Assembly (NCBI GenBank): GCA_947579605.1
Contig: OX388311.1
Coordinates: 31,560,951 to 31,624,950, forward strand
From: Athripsodes cinereus
Lineage: Eukaryota > Arthropoda > Insecta > Trichoptera > Leptoceridae
DNA length: 64,000 nucleotides
Reading direction: 5' to 3'
This document shows, piece after piece, positions 36,201 through 46,800 of the stretch (position 1 is the stretch's first letter; every line of letters begins with the position of its first letter). A program made the position numbers and the translations under genes. The notes beneath the pieces are model-generated. The model was not told the origin of the DNA. It made no database searches and saw nothing but the letters and a program-made list of their open reading frames with translations.

Positions 36201-37777
36201 CATAAAAAATATGACAACGAAATAAAGCAGGAGTCTTAATTAAAAAGCGAGGAAATAAAATGATAATACAGACCTGGAGAGTCATCATATTCATCATCAG
36301 ATGATTGTGCAGGACCAATATTAACATCCATGAGATCATTATCTAGAAACAATATGTATGAATAAATATATTATCATTACATCCATCCCGTGGAGTCCCC
36401 GATAATGAATATGTTTCCCAATGTGAGTATTCTGCAAAAGACAAGTGTTGGTAATGAGCCTCACGTATGAGACAATTAACATCTACCATTCAGGCATGCC
36501 ACTCATCACCCTGAATGACTAACTTTTTTATTGGCACAGAGAGGACAGTCTACATTTCCATTACGTGTAATTAGCCCGCTGGCTACCCCACTTGTGGAAT
36601 ATATTATGATAATAAATATTATATTAGTAGTAATTTGACTTATTTTGGAAGGCTTCGCAAAGTGTTACATGTATAATGAATTTTTTTATATCATCACATT
36701 CTGACTATTTTATTGAATTTCTGTTGTCTTTTTTATTGTCTTGTCTGTTAAATTATCTACAATCAGTAATTTTGACGTAGGCACCTAATTTATATTATTT
36801 TAAGATTTTTAATTCTTGATTTTATTCCTTATTTGTACAATGTGTTAATGTGGATTTGTATAGTAAATATATTTTTGAAGTCTTGTCTTATATTTAAAAA
36901 TGTAAAAGGTTTGTGCCGTATACAACTGTAAATAAATAAATAATGTATTTGGTGCAGTGTATATGTATATTGTCACCTTAATGCCCATAATACTAAAATA
37001 ATATCTCATTTTGAGACTAGCTTAATCTGTGCTATGAATGTTGCAAAAAAAAAATATTAAAATAATTATTGAATAGACACTATGTTCTACTGGAACCATT
37101 ACAGCTTTCAGCCGATACGATCCCAGGGAAAAAAAACATTTACAATAGTGTTTCTAGTTTCCGTATAAATGCAAATAAATAATTTTGATATTTTTAACAA
37201 CTTTACCTGGACCATCCTCATCCTCTGACTGAATGGAAACATTGTTACTACCCTTGGAAGTACACAAAACAGTATTAGCAGTCTGTTTATCTTTTGAAAT
37301 GGATTCTAAAAATATGAAATAAAATAATAAAATAACCAAAATATTTACAAAATGTGTGTCTTAGAATGTTGCAAATATAACCTTGCGTTCTCATGTAAGC
37401 GAAGAAATCAAAAGTTTTGGGATTGCTTCCGAATAAAGATGGAATAGCATCTCGTTTTAATGTTCTTTTGCCAATAAGGCAATTAAAATCGTCAGGCAGA
37501 AAATGTGCACTGCATATCATCGAATGTTTCGATATATTTCCTGGTACAACATTTAACCACTTTTGTCTGCGTACTTCGTCTCTGGGAATCCTGAAAATAA
37601 AAAAAAGGCTGATGAATACGCTAAGTATTGTCGATTTTCTACAAAAACAATTTATTTGATCGCAAAAATTATTGTAGTTTATGTTTTACACATCAAATTT
37701 ACTGACTTGTGAAAAGAAAAACCACTACCAGGATACGCCTCGCGCTTGCACCCATCTACACAACAGCACGTAACCAT
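30285..37777 (-). CDS. Gene D: THAP-ZAD-C2H2 zinc-finger protein
   Basis: Twelve exons with consistent phases: 37777-37707, 37590-37382, 37305-37207, 36342-36274, 35940-35800, 34957-34919, 34803-34160, 32914-32336, 31540-31404, 30857-30692, 30581-30501, 30362-30285; about 770 aa. Exons 1-2 give THAP (CCCVDGC, QKWLNVV, CSAHF, DAIPSLF). Exons 3-6 are a linker, partly acidic. Exon 7 holds the ZAD (LCRLC, FICVNC) and a C2H2 finger (LHCPFCEYVS). Exon 8 and later carry the same finger series as gene B (YRCDTCTQAF, FSCDACSALF, CFCGE, FYICGIC). Exon lengths 137, 166 and 81 equal those of A and B. The 39-bp exon 6 and the exon 1 and 2 donors (GTCAGT, GTTATA) are the weakest calls. Three TIR elements sit in its introns. 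Confidence 0.82.
31716..31922. mobile_element. 207-bp foldback element with arms of about 75 bp
   Basis: CTGAGGCCTGAGTCAATAAC at the left is mirrored at the right end, and the arms stay paired for roughly 75 bases with one or two mismatches, leaving a short loop. GC-rich compared with the host intron. Lies in gene D intron 8. Confidence 0.88.
33109..33283. mobile_element. 175-bp MITE
   Basis: Terminal inverted repeats TTGCATATTCAAAAAGAGGT and its complement with one mismatch (22 bases). Non-coding, in gene D intron 7. Confidence 0.75.
33557..33947. mobile_element. 391-bp hAT-type MITE
   Basis: Ends CAGTGATCTCCAAC and, inverted, CAGCGGTCTCCAAC. The 8-base flanks GTTCAATC and ATTTAATC agree at 6 positions, so this is an older hAT-type insertion. 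In gene D intron 7. Confidence 0.65.
34973..35576. mobile_element. 604-bp hAT-type MITE with GCGGATG subterminal repeats
   Basis: Ends CAGGGATGTTGCG and its exact inverse; perfect 8-bp target duplication ATGGATAC at 34965-34972 and 35577-35584. Both ends carry clusters of GCGGATG/CATCCGC in both orientations. The interior includes a GTTTTATTTTATTTTTGC stretch related to the element at 37931-38799. It sits 15 bases upstream of the gene D exon 6 acceptor. Confidence 0.92.
36391..36600. repeat. Dispersed repeat family, copy 2
   Basis: Same ordered words as 14501-14715 (GGAGTCCC, CAGGCATGCCACTCATC, CAGAGAGGACAGTCTAC, CGCTGGCTACCCCAC). Lies in gene D intron 3. Confidence 0.65.
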
Positions 37778-37930
37778 TATTCACAGCATGAAATAATAAT
37801 TATAACTAGAATTTAAAGATTAATAACAATCGTTACGCACAATATCAATAGAATATGTCAAAATCCACCGGCGCCATTGATCGAATCGAAGTGTCCATAG
37901 ATTCTAGACATTACGATTTTGGGAACTCAT

Positions 37931-38799
37931 TGAGATGGTAGGCCCCACAGAATTCCATACAAAACCTAGAACCCTAACTCATTTACAAAAGTGAGGCAAA
38001 AAATCTATGAATTTTTGACAGAACGGTTGGCGAAAGCGTGTGGTGTTTCCTACATTTTATGAAGAATTTCTCGCATTTTTATTAAAATATATCATTTTTA
38101 CATTTATAAAAACGTAATTGGACGTTTTTTGAAGTTCTTGTCGACGTTTCAAGCGATTTACCACACTTTTTTTTGCCAACCGATCTGTCAAAAGTGCCGA
38201 AAAATGGTGCCTCACTTTATTACAATGAAAATACATACGAGTACTCCATCTAGTTATTATATATAAAAATCTATGGTAGGCCCCAACGTCAGATATCTGT
38301 CAAATATAGTTTTGTATGCAGGAAAATTGTTGCTACAATAATATTATTTGGATTTTTTGGCGAAATATTTTTCTTCTTTTTTATTTGCAAAAATAAAATA
38401 AAACCGGCAAAAATAAAAGCTAATTTGTATACAAATTTCCTTAAGCTTATATTCGAGGTAGGTTTTATTTTAGCAGGTTTTATTTTATTTTTGCTATCTA
38501 ATTTGAATTTTTTTCTATCTATTTTTGAAATTTAATTCGAATATAAACTTTAAGAAATTCGTATTTGAGTTAGATTTTATTTTTGCTGGTTTTATTTTAT
38601 TTTTGCCGGCAAAAATAAAATAAAACCAGCAAAAATAAAATCTAACTCGAATGTAAAGTTTACCGGTGTCGAAAAACTTTATGTCCAAAAATAATTTAAT
38701 GTGGTGACCAAAAAATAATTCTACATATGGTAACAATTTCGTGAATATTACTTTTGCTATGAAATCTCACATTTGACAACAGTGGGGCCTACCATCTCA
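37931..38799. mobile_element. 869-bp TIR element with nested pieces
   Basis: Terminal inverted repeats TGAGATGGTAGGCCCCAC (37931-37948 and 38782-38799). Inside, 37990-38216 is bounded by a second inverted pair (AGTGAGGCA ... TGCCTCACT) that continues into TTGACAGAACGGTTGGC and its partner, and the end motif TATGGTAGGCCCCA recurs at about 38273. It looks like related elements inserted into each other. No coding frame. Confidence 0.7.
38567..38648. repeat. 82-bp perfect palindrome without spacer
   Basis: Two 41-base arms meet at GCC|GGC between 38607 and 38608. Each arm includes TTTTATTTTTGCTGGTTTTA and ends TTTTTGCC. The same words occur singly at 35195-35230 and 38390-38500. Confidence 0.9.
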
Positions 38800-38932
38800 T
38801 ATAGTGCCCGATTTTGACCTATTTGACATTCAATATCTATAGACACTATTATAAAATAACCATAGAGCAAACTATAGAGATAGGTAGGAATGTAACAATC
38901 TTGCAAAATTTCTCCACAATTTTATTATTCAT

Positions 38933-39152
38933 GGAGTCCCCGGAAAATAGGTCTCCCACTATTTTCGGTAAATTTTCGAGTGTCATGGAAAAGGCAGGTG
39001 TTTGTAAAGCTTTACATGTGAGACAATTAATATCTACAATATTATTCAGCGATGAGGCATGCCACCTATCCTGAATGTCTTATCTTTTTAATGGCCGATA
39101 AAGGACAATCTATATGTTTTTAACTTGCAGGTAGTCTGCTAGCTACCCTCCA
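38933..39152. repeat. Dispersed repeat family, copy 3
   Basis: Ordered words shared with copies 1 and 2: GGAGTCCCCGG, GGCAGGTGTTTGTAAAGC, GAGGCATGCCACC, CTGCTAGCTACCC. Non-coding. Confidence 0.65.
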
Positions 39153-39170
39153 TGTGGAACATGCCGTGAT

Positions 39171-39451
39171 TATAGACCATTAAAGGATGACGTCACAGAA
39201 AAATCATTGAGGGGCATCAGGCATCCCAACACAACAGACGATTACAGTGTAATATTAGGTGGAACGCCTAAAGAATACCTAATAATAAAAAAAACTTGTC
39301 AGTGTCGATTTTATTATTATTTTGTCGTCTGACTTTCTTTTTTTCTCTTATGGCATAACATCCTACAAGGATGATTTGCGCAATCTGACTGTTTGCCCCC
39401 CAAGCAAAAGCAAATCCATAGACAAGACCACGTGACCTTTAATGGTCTATA
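39171..39451. mobile_element. 281-bp TIR element
   Basis: TATAGACCATTAAAGG (39171-39186) is mirrored by CCTTTAATGGTCTATA (39436-39451). The TATA at each edge may be target duplication, as in TA-targeting elements. Non-coding. Confidence 0.75.
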
Positions 39452-40852
39452 GCATACAATTAAAGTCACATTTATGATTTACAGTTTATTATTGTGTTCT
39501 GCTCAGTCAAACTTTATTTTTCCTTCCTCTGAATTCATAAGCCTTATGAAAAAGAATATCATTAATTTTATACCGACTATACCCTCCTTATCTTTTTTAT
39601 CAGACCTATAAATTTACATTCTCCCTCGAAATCTGAAAGGTGATGTACAAACATAGATAAACTAAAAGAACAATACGTCTCTGCTATCTACTATTCTATG
39701 CCCTTATCTGAGCATAATTATAATTATTTTGATTGTGAAATAAAGATTATATATAAAAAAAAAAAAAAAAAAAATTTACTTACCTACTTCTGAGGTCATA
39801 ATTAATATAAATTATTTGCATAAAACTTATAACACTCATAGAATTCCATACAAAACCTATATAAAAATCTATGATAACACTAGGCCAGTGGTCATCAACC
39901 TTTTGAGAGAGGGCAAAAAATTCAGCTTTGATAATTTCATTTGATGAGTAGGTAGGTAAAAGGAAAAGAAAATTAAAAACCATTTATTTCATAAAATAAA
40001 ATACAAACATGTACCTACATACCTATGTGTAAATACAAATATATTTTATAAAAAAAAACAAAGTTAAAAAAATGTGGCTACCTTGGTTTTGAATTATTTG
40101 TTTTTCAATATTTAGCAAATATGTGGTTAACTGTTGCAAGAAATGTACAAGGTTATTGGTATTTTCAATAAATAATTTTATGAAAAATTTGATTTAAAAA
40201 TATCATATTTTCTTGGAGAGTAATTACAGTAGAAGTAATGAGAGGAATGAAAGTGAAGGAAGCATATCTAGAACTATGTATAAATAAAGATAACTAAGAA
40301 TGTTTGAAATAAAACAAATAATAAAATACAAAAGTTGGCCCTCCATTCTGATTGGTCTCCAAATGAACATTATTTCGTTTGTTTATATTTCCTTATGCTA
40401 CACATTGTACTGACTACTAAGGAATAATTAATTTAACATAATATATATATTATTCATTGATACAATGCTAAAATAATCAAATTGTAAGATCTTAAAACGA
40501 AAACCATTAAAAACAATAAACATTAAACAATATAGTTATGTCGTTTTTCATTTCTGAATGACTGAGTAAGAATATGTCTGATATATTTACATTCTCTAGA
40601 GACTATTCAGTCTGCAAGCCCCCCATTGCAGGGGAGCCTCCGTCACATTCATAACATCATTGTCACTGCGATGATCATCTGAACATTTGCCAGGTCCATC
40701 TGATTGCTCACATATCATGAATATCTAATACCAGATATACAATGAAATCTGTCTCCAGTTTTCTCATCTAGACTCTCCACTCCTCGTTGATTGCAAATAT
40801 ACTATCGCATACTTTCATAGCCTTAGAAACGCATTTCTCTTTGTGGAAATCC

Positions 40853-43800
40853 TCAACCGTCTGAAAAAACAAATAGACATCTAATATGGAAATGTCATAT
40901 GTGACTCTACACTTACAATAGGAAATTCAGTTTTTTTTTTTTTACTTTATAACATTCTTTATAAGATTTTATATGAACATTTAAATATTTCCTTTTTGAC
41001 TTATTTTCAAAGGCTTAACTACGTAACAGTTGTGAGACATATTTATTTATACAAGTAACAAGTAGTAAATTGTCAAAATACTTTATATTATAAAATATTC
41101 CCAACTGTGATATAAATATAATGTAGAATTTGAAGTGTGAATAAAATACATAAATGCCAAAGCATAAAATAATATAAAAGTAGGGGTAACTTACTCTTAC
41201 CTGATGTCTTTTTTTTTCTCCTATTGAGCATGTGTTTACATTTCAAATGATTCCATGAGTTAGTAATGCCGTCAAACATCAGCTGAAAGAAATATGTATA
41301 TCATAAAATGGTTTTATATTAAAATTCTATATTAAGATATTTGGATCTCACTGTTGACTTGCTAAACAAATTGGAACGTCTTCAAAATGTGTACATCAGA
41401 TATATTTTCATTTTGTGCAAATATGATCACATATCAACTTTCAGACACCAGTTAAATTGGAAAACTATTAGTCAGAGAAGAGAGATACACATTGTGATGA
41501 AATGAATATATACAAGATTGTAAATATTATTTTCGTATACCTAGATGGAATATTTGTAGTAGGTAATTAATAAAGGGATGAAACTTAGTTTGATTTCAAG
41601 TGGATGACAAGCTATCTATTAGGAGACAGAGACAGGTATATTTCAGTGTGTATCAAAGAGAGATGGATGTTGTTTTTTTGTTGCTTTGGGCCAACATTTT
41701 CAGTATCTGAAGAGGGAGGATAGATGACTCGTGGCAGTTCGTTTTGAATTCTTAAGAGATTAGGTTGTGCCCATATTAGTTTTAAAAGCAGTGTTGGAAT
41801 TTATTGATTAAAGAATAATTAATTGTTGGACACAACCAAAGTATTATTTATGATTTTGGAGTGATATTCACGTTCATAGTGGATATAAAATTTTACATCC
41901 TAAATAATAATTGTATTAAATAACAGATTCAGTGATCCTGCACGCTGTCCAAGATAAGATTTTTAATATTATTAATTTATTTATATCTAGGTGCTAGGAT
42001 ACTCTCAGGATGTCTGTTGTCTACAAGGCAATATTTGTACTCAAGGATTTATTATTTTACAGATTTTGAAAACAAAGGAATTATGTGTTATGTATATTTA
42101 TTTTCAGTATTTTTGTATGTATGTATGTACCTGTGACTGATATAATATAGCGCGGTACGACACACCTAGAACTAGACCGATAGCAGTGGCGTACAGATCT
42201 ACCTAATATTATATTTTTATTTAATTTATTTTACCATTACAAAGGATTAAGCAGTTTGGAGAGGAGTTTTATGTTGAGCAGGATATTATTTATTTATTTA
42301 ATTAGGTACATATCTTATCATCGATGTCATTTGTCTTCTATAAATTTACTGGATTTTTCTACTTATATTGCTGTGACATTCTAGAATGTATTAATTAACA
42401 TTTTTGCAAGGCATGGTTATATCGTATTGTTTATGTATTATTATATTAATATATTTATATTAATACCATTTATCCAAAAATCCCTACATAAACCCTTTTC
42501 CTTCTTGGGAATGCATTTTGTCCAGTCGTTTGTTAGGCCCCAGACGATTTGGGTACGACGGTATTCCTTTCCTAACAAAATATATGATATTGTAGTATAT
42601 AATTATGCATGATAATTATTTTAAATCAAATTTTGTAAATATAAGTACATAGTTCAACTAACAAAATTCTCTCCTTTCCCTATATGCTGGAGGACCCACA
42701 ATCCATTATAAGGTCTTTGGGCATTTGTAAATGGATATTATGTTTAATTAATTTTAATTATTATTAACTGGTTGGTAAATCACTGTTCGTGATATTGCTA
42801 ACTATATTAGTAGTCTATCTTATCAGTTCTGTAAGAACACACCTTGCAATCATTAACATGGTTGGATGTGCGTGGAGATTGGTAGTGCTTTCTCTGCGTA
42901 TAAATCAACTTAACCAATGAAAAAGTATTTATTTCAAATGTTCTCCGACTGAAGCAGGTACAGCTCCATTCCTCGAATTTTCTGCTAGAGTATAGCTTGA
43001 AGGGGTTATCTGCGCCCTTTGGCTGAGGCTCAATGATCAGGAATCTTTAGAACTAATATCATTATATGTTTGCATGTCCGCATGTTTGCAATATATTGCA
43101 TGTCCTAGTGAAAATATATCTTATATATTATTATATATATATTCGTGTGTAGTCTAGTGCACTCGGGCTCAAAGTACGGCATGGCGAGTTTTGAGACGTG
43201 AAGGGGCGAAGGCGGCGCTCCTTTAGCATGGACACAGCATGCTTTCCATGCACTAACATGGTAGTTAGTCTCTGAAAATGATGTCATAGCAATCGTGTTG
43301 AAATTTAATTAATATTTAAAAGTAATAAAGTAATGTTCTTAGGTGCACCACTGTCCTTTTTCGACGCAACGAATTAGTAGGTATGTTATGTTGTAGAATA
43401 TACATGCATTGGCTATAGGTACTATGAAATGGTTATCTTATGTAGGATCATGGATCGGCAACCAGTTACCATACTACATTCTCGTGATGATATTAAATAA
43501 TTATCTGGATTTTATTTTATGATGATTTGTTATATTATATTTGTTATGTTTTATTGTGCAATATTTTTATTATGTTATTTTACAGTATCTCAAGGTAAGT
43601 GATCTGACGTCAAAGTTGATCTCAGAGTTAATATGTATTAAAATTCATGTTGAAATTGTTTTATTGATTTTGTGATTTTTGTTGTTCTTCGAATTTGTTT
43701 CCCAACAGAAACAGCACACAAGGAAGATACGCCACCTGGAACGTCAGAACTTTGCTGCAGAACAGTAAGCTTGACAACCTAAAAGAAGAGATGAAGAAAA

Positions 43801-46800
43801 TGAAATTAAGCGCGTTAGGAATCTCTGAAATGAGATGGCCTAATCCTGGAGATATGTGGACGGGAGAGTTTCGACTGATCCATAGCGGTAGTATAGAAGG
43901 GAAACCGGGGCAAGGGGGGGTAGGAATCATGTTAAGTAAGGATTTGGGGAGGAGAGTAAAGGGGTATGTACAGTATGGAGGTAGAATTATTTTAGTCAAG
44001 CTAGACACCAGACCCGTAGATACAATACTCATTCAGGTTTACATGCCAACATCTAGCCATAGCGACGAAGAAATTGAGAGTATATACGAAAACATCCAGA
44101 AATTGCTAGATGACACAAAAGCTGAGGAAAATGTGATTGTAATGGGAGACTGGAACGCAGTAGTTGGGGAAGAAAGAGAGGGATCAGTCGTAGGAGCGTA
44201 TGGGCTGGGCATTAGAAACGATAGAGGCAACCGTCTAATTGAATTTTGTGCCAAAAATAAAATGGTTATAGCTAACACGTGGTTCCAACACCACTATAGA
44301 CATCGATATACGTGGAAATCTCCCGGAGACAGATTCCGGTCGCAGATTGACTATATTTTAACGCGGCAACGGTATAGAAACCAAATTAAAGATTGCAGGA
44401 GCTATGCAGGCCCGGACATTGATAGCGACCATAATATGGTTGTGGCGGAAACCATACTGAAATTCAAAAGGCTCGAGAAGAGAACCAAAAAAAGATGGGA
44501 CTTAAAGCTTTTAAAAACAAAAGAAGTAAAAGAAAAATACGACGAAAAAACTAAGGTTTGCGATTTTGAGAACAATGAAAGTGTAAACAGAGTATGGGAG
44601 AAAATCAAAGAGAAAATAACCACAGCGGCAGACGAGGTAATAGAGAAAGGAAAGCCGCAAGCTAGGAAAGAATGGATTACGGACGATATATTAGAAATGA
44701 TTGAAGAAAGAAGGAGGTTAAAGAACTCGAGAACAGAAGAAGGAAAAAAGGAATATAAAATCTTGAGAAACAAAATCAACAGGGAGTCCAAATTAAGAAA
44801 GGAATGCTATCTGCAAGAAAAATGCAGGAATATCAACAGAAATATAAAACAAAGAAAATTTGAAACTGCATATTCTGAAGTCAAGAATTTTTTCAATGAT
44901 AAGACACAGCCACGATGTGCTATCCAAGATCAAAACGGCAAACTTCTGTTTGAGGATGAATTGATCGTCAAAAGGTGGAAAGAATACCTAGAACAACTTT
45001 ACAAAGGAAAGAACATACTTGAGGAAAGTAAAGCACTGGAAACAGAATATGACAAAGAAAATAATGGAGATGATATCTTAAGAAGTGAATTTGATAATGC
45101 CTTATCAAAATTGAAAGACGGCAAAGCACCAGGTATTGACCTAATTCCATCAGAGCTGCTTAAATGCGCAGGAAGCGGCATGCTTGACACTTTGTATAAG
45201 CTTGTCTGCAAAATATATAACACAGGAGAGATACCTGAGGACTTCGCCAAATGTCTGATACGAGCGCTACCTAAGAAAACAGGCACGACAAAGTGCGAAC
45301 AACACAGAACATTAAGCATGATATCACACGCTTCTAAGATACTCACCAACATTATAATGAAAAGGGCGGAAAATAAAATAAACGAAACACTTTCAGAAGA
45401 TCAATTTGGATTCCGCAAAGAGACAGGTACAAGAGATGCAATTCTGAGTCTAAGACTTGTTCTTGAAAAGAGAATAACAGTGAATAGAAACACGTATGTA
45501 GCATTCATCGACCTAGAAAAAGCATTCGATAAAGTAGAATGGGAACAACTTTTTAAGACTCTAAACCAGATAGGAATGAGCTATAAGGACAGAAGAGCAA
45601 TCTGGAGCCTATACAAGAATGAAATGGCTGTAATTAAAAGCGGAGAGAGCTGCGCAGAAGCGAGAGTAGAACAAGGTGTAAGACAGGGATGCTCAATGTC
45701 GCCAGCACTCTTTAACTGCTATATACAGCAAGCTATTGATGAACTCAGAGAAGAAATGAAGAATTGGACAGGAGTAAAAATAAATGGGAAAAAGGTTGAC
45801 ATGATTAGATATGCTGACGACATAGCACTGCTCGCAGACTCCGAGATGGAGCTGAACGAAGCCTTAGGAAAAATGGAAAGTATACTGCTGTCAAAGTACA
45901 ACATGAAAATAAATAAGATAAAACAAAATGTATGGTCGTTGGAAGGGAGGAAGCGACTGCGAACATTGCCATAAATGGAGTGAGCATCAAACAAGTAAGA
46001 GAATTCGTGTACTTGGGCAGCAGAATAAACCAGGACGGACGCTCCAAATCAGAAATTGTGAGCAGAATAAACCAGGCACGAATTGCCTTTAACAAAAAAT
46101 CCAAAATATTAGAATCCCCTAATATTGATCTAAGCGTGAGGAAGAATCTCACTAAAGCCTTTGTGTGGAGCATTCTGCTATATGGATGCGAGACGTGGAC
46201 CATCAGTAAGAGGGAAAGCGGACGGTTAGCGGCATTTGAAATGTGGTGTTATAGACGCATGCTGAAGATTCATTGGTCGGAACACGTCGAAAACGAAGAA
46301 GTGTTAACCAGGGTTGGCGAAAAAAGGCAACTCCTCAAAAGAATCTGCCAACAACGAGCTAATTGGATTGGCCACAACATCAGGCACCCAGGACTGCTCA
46401 TCGCAATCGCAGAGGGCAGGACCGAAGGCACAAATGGCAGAGGTCGACCGAGAGACGCCTATATGGACCAACTGAAGAGGGACATGAGCTGTGGCTCATA
46501 TATGGAGTTGAAGAGACTGGCTGAGAATAGGGAGGAGTGGAGAAATAAGTCAAAACTCGTTGCAGACCAATCCAATGGATTGTAACTCATTATATATATA
46601 GTTGTTCTTCGATTATTGAAATGTATATTTCAGGTGACTTATTATTGCGTTTTTAAAAATTCACAACGTAGGTAAAATTATCGTCAAAACACAACGTATT
46701 GGGTCCAAATCTACGAAAATAGTTAATAGATAAATCTAGACGATCACGAAAGGCCAAAATTCGTTAATTAATTTAATTAGGAATGCGATATTTCGTACGT

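Larger units (their letters stand above)
38800..40150. other. Spacer between gene D and gene C 3' flank
   Basis: No exon supported. Contains dispersed repeat copy 3 (38933-39152), a TIR element (39171-39451), an A-run (39758-39774) and a lone hAT-like end CAGTGGTCATCAACC at about 39890. Confidence 0.55.

Noticed and set aside
41493..43680. Paired LTRs inside the TG...CA element
   Set aside because: The first bases were looked for at the right end and vice versa without finding a direct repeat; only short inverted ends exist.
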